Origin: Myxococcales bacterium
Lineage (GTDB): Bacteria > Myxococcota_A > Polyangia > Polyangiales > Polyangiaceae
NCBI GenBank assembly: GCA_016720545.1
Contig: JADKKK010000003.1
Location: forward strand, 124,001-188,000
Direction: 5' to 3'
DNA: 64,000 bases
Shown: positions 57,667 to 64,000 of the stretch, one piece after another
Numbering within the stretch: the stretch's first letter is position 1
How the letters are laid out: the number at the start of each line of letters is the position of its first letter
The notes under the pieces: model-generated
Told to the model about the DNA's origin: nothing
Database searches by the model: none
Seen by the model: only the letters and a program-made list of their open reading frames with translations
Position numbers and translations under genes: made by a program

Positions 57667-59367
57667 TCACGGGGCCGCGGCGCGTGACGAGCGAAGCGAG
57701 ATCTTGCCGGCCGCGACGTCGCGCAGGATGCGCGTGGCAGCGGCGCGCCCGCCCATCATCGCGCCCACGATGCCGTGGCCCGCGCGGGTAGAGGCCCCCG
57801 TGAGGTAGAGGCCCGGCAGCGGGCCGCGGTAGCCGGGGCGGTTCTTCATGAACTGGTCGGGCGTGCACGCGAGGCCGTAGCCCGTGCCGTCGGTGGCGCC
57901 CGTGAAGCGTCCGTGGCTCATGGGCGTCGCGCTCTCGCGCAAGACGACCCGCGCCTTCGAGCCGGGGAACACCTTGTCCATGCGGTCGATCAGCGCGTCC
58001 TCGACCTCGCGCTTGCGCTGCAGGTAGGTGTCGCCGTGCTTGTAGTCCCACGCGTACACGTCGCCCTCCGCGCCCCAGCGCTTCGGCGACGCCGGCACGA
58101 GGGCCATCACCTCGAGGCCCGTGTGCCCGGCCGGCGCGTGGTGGAGTGGGTTCTCGGGGTCCTTCATGGAGGCGCTCGTGATGTAGCAACCGGACACGCC
58201 GATGGGCCCGTGCCCCTTGTCGCCGTCGCGGTAGAAGCCCTCGACGTCGTAGCCGTCGAACTGCCACACGTTGGAACTCGAGAGGCCCACGTCGCGACCG
58301 TCGCCCTCGATGCCGACGAACGTCATGAACAGCGCGGCGGCCATCTTGTAGTCGCGCGCCTTGGTGAGGACGCCGCTCGGCAGGTGCTCGGGGCCGACGA
58401 GCTCACACAGCGTGCGCTTGAGATCGGCGTTCGAGAGCACCACGTCGGCGCGGATCTCGCGAGGGGGCTCGCCCGACCGCGCGGGGAGCCGCACGCCCAC
58501 GGCGCGGCCGCCCTCGACCAGCACGCGCTCGACCGGCGTGCGCAGGTGGATGGAGCCCCCGAGCGCCTCGACGCGCGCGGCGAGCTTGTCGGCGAGGATC
58601 TGGCCGCCACCCTTCGGGTAGTAGGCGCCGCGGAAGTAGTGCCCGGCGAGGCCCATGTGGAGCAGGGCGCTCACCTGCGAGGGCGGAAGGCCGTAGTCGC
58701 CGCTCTGGCCGAGGAGCACGGCGATGAGCTTGGGATCGCGCACCATGCCCTTCAGCACCTCGCCGATGGTCGCGTTCTGGCGGTGGACGAGGTGCACCGC
58801 GTCGAGCGCCACCTTCGCGAGCTCCACGAGCGGCGGCCTGCGCCCCTCGTAGCTCTCCATCAGGCGAGCCACCTTCATGACGCCGCGCACGAGGCGCACG
58901 TAGCGATCGATGCCGCGGCGCTCGTGGGGGAACGCCTCGACGAGGCGCTCGCGATAGAGCTCGAGGTTCGCGGGGATGCGGAAACGGAGGTCGGGGAACA
59001 CCAGCGTGTCGAACCCGCCGGGGTCGAGCTGGTTCCACCCGACGTCGGACGCGAGATCGCGGAGGATGCGGGGGATCATGCCGTGCTCGCAGTCGCCCAC
59101 GTAGTGGAGACCAACGTCGAAATTCCACCGGGCGCTCTTCGGCCCGCGCGAGAACTGCGTGGCGCAGCCGCCCGCCGTGTAGTGCGACTCGAAGACCGAC
59201 ACCGAGAGCCCCTGCTGGGCCAGGTAGCCCGCGGCGACGAGGCCCCCGAGCCCGCTGCCGATGATGGCCACGTCGACTCGGTCGGCCACCGCGCCGTGCG
59301 CCCGCCGGCGGTTCGCCGAGCCCGGGGTCTTCTTCTTCAAGAGTTCGGACGAGTCGACCTGGGACAT
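57667..59367 (-). CDS. CrtI/RetSat-like FAD-dependent oxidoreductase
   Basis: The 566-residue protein has the FAD dinucleotide motif VAIIGSGLGGLVAAGYLAQQ at about residue 33, the TAGGCATQFSRG second motif, a long middle domain (DLASDVGWNQLDPGGFDTLV ... YYPKGGGQILADKLAARVEA) and the end motif LYLTGASTRAGHGIVGAMMG. This pattern is shared by phytoene desaturases and retinol saturases; the enzyme therefore acts on a polyene or carotenoid. It diverges from a TetR gene across a 115-bp gap with a palindrome at 59423, so it is likely the regulated target. Confidence 0.87.
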   Translation of the reverse strand: MSQVDSSELLKKKTPGSANRRRAHGAVADRVDVAIIGSGLGGLVAAGYLAQQGLSVSVFESHYTAGGCATQFSRGPKSARWNFDVGLHYVGDCEHGMIPRILRDLASDVGWNQLDPGGFDTLVFPDLRFRIPANLELYRERLVEAFPHERRGIDRYVRLVRGVMKVARLMESYEGRRPPLVELAKVALDAVHLVHRQNATIGEVLKGMVRDPKLIAVLLGQSGDYGLPPSQVSALLHMGLAGHYFRGAYYPKGGGQILADKLAARVEALGGSIHLRTPVERVLVEGGRAVGVRLPARSGEPPREIRADVVLSNADLKRTLCELVGPEHLPSGVLTKARDYKMAAALFMTFVGIEGDGRDVGLSSSNVWQFDGYDVEGFYRDGDKGHGPIGVSGCYITSASMKDPENPLHHAPAGHTGLEVMALVPASPKRWGAEGDVYAWDYKHGDTYLQRKREVEDALIDRMDKVFPGSKARVVLRESATPMSHGRFTGATDGTGYGLACTPDQFMKNRPGYRGPLPGLYLTGASTRAGHGIVGAMMGGRAAATRILRDVAAGKISLRSSRAAAP

Positions 59368-59422
59368 GGAAGGGCCTCCGCTCGGGTGAGGTTGTGACCC
59401 AGGCCGCGAGGTGGGGCAAGAC

Positions 59423-59445
59423 AAATGTGGCCAGTGTCCACATTT
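59423..59445. promoter_or_regulatory. Palindromic operator between the CrtI/RetSat-like and TetR genes
   Basis: AAATGTGG (59423-59430) and CCACATTT (59438-59445) are perfect 8-bp inverted repeats around a 7-base spacer. The site lies centrally between the divergent starts at 59367 and 59483 and is AT-rich compared with its surroundings. The length and symmetry fit a TetR-dimer operator. Confidence 0.7.
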
Positions 59446-59482
59446 AACGTGCGGAGCGGCGCGGACGTCGTACGGTTCGCCC

Positions 59483-60124
59483 ATGGGCGCTCGCGCAACC
59501 GAAGAGCCACGCGCGTATCACCACGGCAACCTGCGGCGCGCGGTGCTCGACGCCGCGCTGGCCCTGCTCGCGGAGCGCGGCCACCACGACTTCACCCTGC
59601 GCGAGCTCGCGCGCGTCGCCGGGGTCACCCACAACGCGCCCTACCGCCACTTCGCGAGCAAGGCCGACGTGCTCGCCGCGCTCCGCGACGAGGGCCTCGC
59701 GAAGCTCGCCGAGGCGGAGCACGCGGCGCTCGACGCCGCAGGCCCGAACCCGCGAGACCGCGTCCAAGCGCTCGGCGAGTCGTACGTGCGCTTCGCGCTC
59801 GAGCAGCCCACGCTGTTCCGCCTCGTGCTCGCCGCGCCCCTCGAAGAGGGCGAGCCGCCCCAGGCCTCCGCTCGTTCGCAGGCGAGCAGCGAGAGCTACC
59901 GGCTGCTCGAGGCCACCCTGGAGGAGGCGCGGCGCGCGGGGGCGGTGCGACAAGACCTCTCCGCGCGTGAGCTGGCCCTCGCCGCGTGGGCCTTCGTCCA
60001 CGGGATCTCCACGCTGCTCGTCAGCGGTCGCCTGCCCGCGACCTCGGCCGCCGTGGAGCGCTACGTCGCGCTGCTCTCGACCATGTTCTTCGAGGGCGCG
60101 GCGCACGCGCGGCCCCGGCGCTGA
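59483..60124 (+). CDS. TetR-family transcriptional regulator
   Basis: The 213-residue protein starts at the ATG after the operator. The helix-turn-helix is LLAERGHHDFTLRELARVAG and VTHNAPYRHFASKADVLAAL (residues 27-70), and the C-terminal domain contains LGESYVRFALEQPTLFRLVL and AWAFVHGISTLLVSGRLPAT, as in TetR_C_33-like regulators. It probably represses itself and the divergent oxidoreductase through the palindrome at 59423; the ligand may be a polyene or fatty acid. Confidence 0.92.
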   Translation: MGARATEEPRAYHHGNLRRAVLDAALALLAERGHHDFTLRELARVAGVTHNAPYRHFASKADVLAALRDEGLAKLAEAEHAALDAAGPNPRDRVQALGESYVRFALEQPTLFRLVLAAPLEEGEPPQASARSQASSESYRLLEATLEEARRAGAVRQDLSARELALAAWAFVHGISTLLVSGRLPATSAAVERYVALLSTMFFEGAAHARPRR

Positions 60125-60155
60125 GGCGCGCCCCCCGTCCGCTGCGCACCATCGG

Positions 60156-61409
60156 CTACATGGCGATCGGCGTGGGCATGAAGAGGCCCACGAAGAACAG
60201 CAACGTGATCACCGCCACCACCGCCCTCGGCGTGTCGAGCGGCGCGGCGCTGGTCGGCGGGTGCGCGAGGAGCTCGGGCTCGCGGAACACCCCGCGGCGC
60301 GCCTCGAGGAAGAGCAGCCCGAAGAGGGCCGCGAACCACGCGACGTAGGCCGGCCACACGCCGACGCGACGCACGAGCGCCGGGAGCTCGTCGGGCGCGC
60401 GAAGGTACCCGGCCGACATGACGAGCCCCAGGGTCGACAGCACGCGCGCACGCACGCTGAGGCTCGGCCCGCGCGGGCCCCCTTCGAGCGCGGCGAGCGC
60501 GGTCTCCGACGGCGAGACCTTGCCCAGGATGGCGAGCATCTCGAACCACACGAGCCAGAAGAGCGCGCTCCCGAGGTGTGCGCCGAAGCGCGTGAGACCC
60601 CGACCGCCGGCGACGTCGAGTCCGACGAGCTGCCCGAGCCGCGCGAAGAAGAGCGCCGGGAGCGCGCGGTGCACGAACCGCGCGAAGCGATCTTGGCGCG
60701 CGCCGAACAGCGCGTACGCCACGTGGCCGCCGTCGAGCTGACCCACGGGCAGGAGGTTTATCATCGTCACGAACATGCCGGCCCACGCGCCGAAGGCGAC
60801 GGGCGACAGGAAGAGCTCGGAGCCCGAGGGGATCCCCGGGTGGGCCACGTGGTCAAGCAGCTTTACGATCAAACTCTCACCGAGCTCGACGCTGTCGGCG
60901 GTCTGCGCGATCGGAACGACGTGAGAGTGCGCCGCCCCGTAGGCGTAGAGGGGCAGCGCGAACGCGAGGCCCGCGAGCGGCCCGGAGGCGCCGATGTCGA
61001 GCAGCGCGCGGCGCGTGGCGATAGTCCCACGCATGCGGATCACGGCGCCCATGGTGCCGAACGGCGACAGCAGCGGCATGGGGATGAAGAACGGCAGCGT
61101 GGCGTCGACGCGGTGGATGCGCGACGCGATGAAGTGCCCGAGCTCGTGGGCCGTGAGGATGCCAAGGAGGGTGAGGGTGAAGGCGGTCGCGTGCGCGAGG
61201 GCCACGCGCTCGCTCACGAACGCGAGGACCTTCGGGAGCGCGCCGTCGGCCTTTGCCGCCGCTTCGGCCGCCGTGCGCTCGAAGGCGAGCGACGTCCCGA
61301 ACACGCTGGCCACGGTCACGAGGAACAGCAGGAGGTTCAGGCGCCACGCCGGCGGAGGGAGCGGCGGCAGCGAGGGGGCGCTGGAGGTGGCGGGGCGCGC
61401 CGACGGCAT
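60156..61409 (-). CDS. Site-2 protease-like M50 zinc metallopeptidase
   Basis: The 417-residue membrane protein has H88-E-L-G-H92 in LTAHELGHFIASRIHRVD and the second metal site near residue 226 in INLLPVGQLDGGHVAYALFG. About seven membrane segments surround them. M50 peptidases cleave substrates within the membrane, for example anti-sigma factors. The gene starts inside the stop of the upstream FliH/SctL-like gene (ATGA), but no anti-sigma factor gene is adjacent. The N-terminal 20 residues are Ser/Pro-rich. Confidence 0.87.
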   Translation of the reverse strand: MPSARPATSSAPSLPPLPPPAWRLNLLLFLVTVASVFGTSLAFERTAAEAAAKADGALPKVLAFVSERVALAHATAFTLTLLGILTAHELGHFIASRIHRVDATLPFFIPMPLLSPFGTMGAVIRMRGTIATRRALLDIGASGPLAGLAFALPLYAYGAAHSHVVPIAQTADSVELGESLIVKLLDHVAHPGIPSGSELFLSPVAFGAWAGMFVTMINLLPVGQLDGGHVAYALFGARQDRFARFVHRALPALFFARLGQLVGLDVAGGRGLTRFGAHLGSALFWLVWFEMLAILGKVSPSETALAALEGGPRGPSLSVRARVLSTLGLVMSAGYLRAPDELPALVRRVGVWPAYVAWFAALFGLLFLEARRGVFREPELLAHPPTSAAPLDTPRAVVAVITLLFFVGLFMPTPIAM

Positions 61410-62083
61410 CAGCGCGGCTCGCCCACGCGCGCTTGCGCTTGCGCCCGCACCTCGGACATGAGCGCCTCCGCGAGGCGGTCGAGCCGCGCCTCGAGGCGCC
61501 CGTCCACGGTCCCGAGGTCGCTCTCGAGCACGAGGGAGCCCCGGGTGAGGGTTTCGTCCTCGACGAGGGCGACCGCGTCCGGCGGGAGCCCGAGCGCGCC
61601 CAGTGCCTGCCGCAACGCCTCGAGATCGTCGGGGCAGCCGAGGACCCGCGCCGACGACGCGCCGCGCGCGGCGGCGAGCAGCTCCGCGAGGATGTCCGCG
61701 ATGCGCCGGGGCTCGAGGGAGAGCTGCGCGCCGACCAGGCGCTCCGCGAGGAGCTTGGCGAGCTCGACGGACCGCTCGATCTCGCGAGCGCCGAGGCCCG
61801 CCTGACGTGCCTCGAGGTGGAGCGCGATCGCCGCGAGCCGGGCGACCTCGACGTCGCGCGCGGCGGCAGCGGCAGCGGCGACCGCCGCGTCAGCCCGCGC
61901 GAGGGCCGCACGCTCGAGGGCGCTCGCCGCGTCGCGCGCCGCGGCGAGCACGCGCTCCGCCTCGACGTGCGCGGCCGCCACGCGGGCCTCCACCACGGCG
62001 CCGCGTCGGGGCGCCGTGGGCACGCCGGGCGCGACAGGCCCGACGTCGGCGACGCGGAGCACGCGCGCGCGGGTCAGTTGCAC
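61409..62083 (-). CDS. FliH/SctL-like stator protein (orphan)
   Basis: GTG at 62083 gives 224 residues. A long Ala-rich helical region (VEAERVLAAARDAASALERA ... ADAAVAAAAAAARDVEVARL, about residues 40-90) is followed by the conserved C-terminus: LLAERLVGAQLSLEPRRIAD, LGCPDDLEALRQALGALGLP and LTRGSLVLESDLGTVDGRLE. The last phrase is the family signature (D-x2-L-x-R-G-x3-E-x3-G-x-I/V-D) of FliH and type III secretion SctL, which regulate the export ATPase. No other flagellar or secretion gene is present in the window. The stop overlaps the protease start. Confidence 0.75.
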   Translation of the reverse strand: MQLTRARVLRVADVGPVAPGVPTAPRRGAVVEARVAAAHVEAERVLAAARDAASALERAALARADAAVAAAAAAARDVEVARLAAIALHLEARQAGLGAREIERSVELAKLLAERLVGAQLSLEPRRIADILAELLAAARGASSARVLGCPDDLEALRQALGALGLPPDAVALVEDETLTRGSLVLESDLGTVDGRLEARLDRLAEALMSEVRAQAQARVGEPR

Positions 62084-62337
62084 CGAAGCCTCGTCGCGTC
62101 GACCGCGCGGAGCACGGCGGCGAGCGCGGGAGCGAGGGCCGCGGCGCGAGCCCGCTTCTGCTCGGCGCGAAGGCTCACCGCGAGCGCGGAGGCCTCCGGC
62201 GAGAGCCCTCCCGACCCACCTGACCCACCTGCCAGCGCGGCCTCGAGCGTCTGGAGGTCTGGCGCGGCCGCGCCCTCCCCTCCGCGGAGCGCGACGGACA
62301 CGGCGAGGAAAGACGTGCGCCACACGGGCGCAACCAT
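62074..62337 (-). CDS. Small ORF upstream of the FliH/SctL-like gene
   Basis: ATG at 62337 encodes 87 residues: an N-terminal hydrophobic-ish start (MVAPVWRTSFLAVSVALRGG), a Gly/Ser linker and a helical C-terminus (SLRAEQKRARAAALAPALAA ... VLRAVDATRLRCN). It overlaps the next gene by 10 bases, suggesting coupling. It could be the end of a type III secretion component cut by a rearrangement at about 62350. No family is recognised, and coding status is uncertain. Confidence 0.4.
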   Translation of the reverse strand: MVAPVWRTSFLAVSVALRGGEGAAAPDLQTLEAALAGGSGGSGGLSPEASALAVSLRAEQKRARAAALAPALAAVLRAVDATRLRCN

Positions 62338-62357
62338 ACGCGAAAATTCATGGACGA

Positions 62358-62546
62358 GATCTCCTGGAGCGCGAGCACGTCGGCCTCCGACTCCTCGACG
62401 ATGGCCACGAGCCGGTCGAGATCGGTGGCCTCGGCCCCGAAGCGCCGGATGTTGTACGTGCCCGCGCGGACCCCGCCGCAGCCGCGGAGCGCGAGGAGAA
62501 AGAGCACGAAGAGGAGCGCGAGGAAGACGTGGGCGAGCTTGGTCAT
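62358..62546 (-). pseudogene. 5' fragment of an endonuclease/exonuclease/phosphatase-family gene
   Basis: ATG at 62546 encodes a hydrophobic anchor (LAHVFLALLFVLFLLALRG) and the first part of an EEP-fold domain: AGTYNIRRFGAEATDLDRLV and EESEADVLALQEI, with the conserved Asn and Glu metal ligands. After residue 63 (base 62358) the frame runs into unrelated residues and stops at 62175. About 200 downstream codons, with the His and Asp catalytic residues, are missing. The gene is therefore a truncated remnant. Confidence 0.6.
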
Positions 62547-62612
62547 GCCCGGGACAGGCTACGGCTGCCCCTCCCGAGGCGCCCGGACGCGAACCCGGAC
62601 ATCGCCGCCGCG

Positions 62613-64000
62613 TCAGGCGGACGGAGCGCCGTCGTCGGGCTCGTCTTTCGCGGCCTCTTTCGCCGCTTCTTTCGCGTTCTCTTTCGCGGTTTCCTTTGCG
62701 CCTACTTCCGCGTCGACTTTCGTCGTATCTGCGTCAGGGACCGCGGATTCCTTTTCGGCTTCTGCGGCCTTTTCTTTTGTAATTTCCGCGTCGGCGTCTG
62801 CCTTCGTGTCGACCTCGGTCTGCGCGTCGTCGACCTTCGCGTCGCTCGCGGCGGGCTTCGGCTTCTTCTTGAGGCCCTTCTTCTTCTTGGGCTTCGCGGC
62901 CTCGTCCTCGGAGATCTCGCCGGCGGCGGCGGCTCCGCCCTTCGCGTCCTTCGCGTCCTTGGCCTCCTCCTTCGCGTCGCCCTCTTTGCCGTCGGAGTGC
63001 GCGCCCTCGCCGAGCGTGGCCGGGCTCATCGCGACCAGGGGGTTCTTGCGGGCCTCCTCCCACATCATCGCGTACGCCACCGCGCACGCCAGGGCCGACG
63101 CGAGGCCGATGCCCTGGCTCGTCGACAGCTGGATGAGCTCCGACTTCCCGAACGACGCGGGCGCCAGCAGCTTGAAGGCCGCGATCGCGGGGACGAACGA
63201 GGCGACGCGGCTCACGGTGCGGAGGGTCGCGTCCTTGATGCCGAGCGCGATCCCGAAGGTGAACGCGAGCGCGAAGAGCAGGAGCGCGCCGCTGATGAGG
63301 AGGTGCTCGCGAATGGCGGGCCCGAACGAGCCGCGCTCGGTGTCGTCGCGGAGCACCTCGAGGACGAAGCGAGCCGCGCCGTACGCGAAGGTGAAGAGGA
63401 AGAAGATCTGGCCGCGAAACTTCTGGTTCTTCCGCTGCCAGAGGAGCAGCCCCAGCAGCAAGAGGCCCACGAGCGACTCGTAAATCTGGGTGGGGTGCAC
63501 CGGGAGCGACGCGTTCGCCTTCAACACCTCGGACCCGAGCGGCGTCCCGCGGAACAAGTCGAGGTGCCGAACGTAGGCGGGCGAGCCATCACCCGCCGCG
63601 AGCGTGTGCTCGGGCCAGTGGGGGAAGGTGCCGAGCTTCTTCAGCCAGGCAGGCGATGTGTCGGAGAGGCGCTTACCGAAATCACACCCAAAGAGGTAGC
63701 AGCCGATGCGCGTAATGAGCAGCCCCGAGGCGAGGCTCGGCACCGCGACGTCGGCCCAAGGCAAGAGGCGGATCTTCTGGGACGACAGGTAGGCCCAGCT
63801 CGCGAGGAACCCGCCGACGAAGCCGCCGTAGGCGACCAGGCCGCCGCGACGCAGATCGTACACGTCGGAGAGCTGCTTGAACTCGTCGGGGTTGGTCGCG
63901 ATGTACAGCAGGCGCGACGCGACGACCGCGGCGATCGCCACGATCACGTAGCAGTTCGCCATGGTCTCCTTCGGCAGGCCGTCGCGCTCGGCGAGGTTCA
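62613..64000 (-). CDS. lgt: Prolipoprotein diacylglyceryl transferase with charged C-terminal extension (5' end outside window)
   Basis: The frame is open to the window end and continues upstream of the ATG at 63962 with family-like residues (NLAERDGLPKET), so the true start lies outside. Lgt features are GGLVAYGGFVGGFLASW, TRIGCYLFGCDFGKRL, LPVHPTQIYESLVGLLLLGL and AARFVLEVLRDD. The enzyme transfers diacylglycerol from phosphatidylglycerol to the lipobox Cys of prolipoproteins. After a further membrane part, the last 140 residues are a Lys/Ala/Glu/Asp-rich tail (KKKKGLKKKPKPAASDAK, then Glu/Lys repeats) not found in ordinary Lgt of about 280 residues. Confidence 0.9.
   Translation of the reverse strand, partial: NLAERDGLPKETMANCYVIVAIAAVVASRLLYIATNPDEFKQLSDVYDLRRGGLVAYGGFVGGFLASWAYLSSQKIRLLPWADVAVPSLASGLLITRIGCYLFGCDFGKRLSDTSPAWLKKLGTFPHWPEHTLAAGDGSPAYVRHLDLFRGTPLGSEVLKANASLPVHPTQIYESLVGLLLLGLLLWQRKNQKFRGQIFFLFTFAYGAARFVLEVLRDDTERGSFGPAIREHLLISGALLLFALAFTFGIALGIKDATLRTVSRVASFVPAIAAFKLLAPASFGKSELIQLSTSQGIGLASALACAVAYAMMWEEARKNPLVAMSPATLGEGAHSDGKEGDAKEEAKDAKDAKGGAAAAGEISEDEAAKPKKKKGLKKKPKPAASDAKVDDAQTEVDTKADADAEITKEKAAEAEKESAVPDADTTKVDAEVGAKETAKENAKEAAKEAAKDEPDDGAPSA

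Noticed and set aside
56794..57687. Plus-strand 297-codon frame starting in the GA repeat
   Set aside because: It starts in a microsatellite and gives Arg/Glu/Gly low complexity, in a different frame from the lysoplasmalogenase gene.

Overview
The window is about 70% G+C, densely coded on both strands, and looks like a chromosome segment of a Myxococcota bacterium, probably of the Polyangia. I infer this from the gene content: many lipoproteins with Asp/Ala/Gly/Pro-rich linkers after the lipobox cysteine, a fibro-slime protein, an AgmX/PglI-type C-terminal domain, a PEGA-like protein, RCC1-repeat and FGE-fold lipoproteins, DUF4920, DUF3160 and DUF4272 proteins, and frequent GTG/TTG starts with GTGA or ATGA overlaps. 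No phage, transposase, integrase, plasmid or CRISPR gene was seen.

Layout. 1-2412: ferredoxin domain (cut by the window edge), a MerR regulator with an apparent frameshift and a six-ligand diiron protein, overlapping by 4 bases at each junction. 2473-8189: exported proteins (FGE-fold lipoprotein, pyroglutamyl-peptidase-like lipoprotein, ApbE, lipid-anchored truncated globin with a partner). 8261-10584: PDZ-thioredoxin protein and CoxE-like VWA protein. 11027-11664: tadA next to tRNA-Arg(ACG), the tRNA TadA edits. 11730-14717: AsmA-like/GT51 fusion and a TerB-like protein. 16797-21166: a tightly coupled four-gene cluster (outer-membrane protein, GH18-like lipoprotein without its catalytic Glu, circularly permuted ATP-grasp ligase, lipoprotein), then a 1405-residue secreted protein with a possible glycosidase core. 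This is the best candidate here for an undescribed pathway.

25627-36913: mixed genes (SRPBCC, DUF4272, Mpo1-like, DUF4920, thioesterase, queE, DUF3160, M23 peptidase, Rrf2) and a truncated methyltransferase remnant. 38250-41652: rsmD, AgmX-domain protein, lipoprotein, truA and GNAT, mostly overlapping. 41677-46734: envelope proteins of unknown role. 46839-51677: phosphomannomutase, prmC, metallophosphoesterase (with an apparent frameshift near its end) and a GH113-like protein. 51697-56523: SDR, RCC1 lipoprotein, lipoprotein and beta-lactamase-fold protein. 56972-60124: lysoplasmalogenase, then a CrtI/RetSat-like oxidoreductase divergent from a TetR gene with a clear palindrome between them. 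60156-64000: site-2-protease-like peptidase, an orphan FliH/SctL protein, a small ORF, a broken nuclease gene and lgt with a long charged tail, cut by the window end.

Taken together the segment is dominated by the cell envelope: about 15 predicted lipoproteins, several predicted beta-barrels, peptidoglycan and glycan enzymes, and Lgt itself. RNA modification and translation genes (tadA, tRNA-Arg, queE, rsmD, truA, prmC) are scattered among them. All functions come from reading motifs by eye; no database search was possible.
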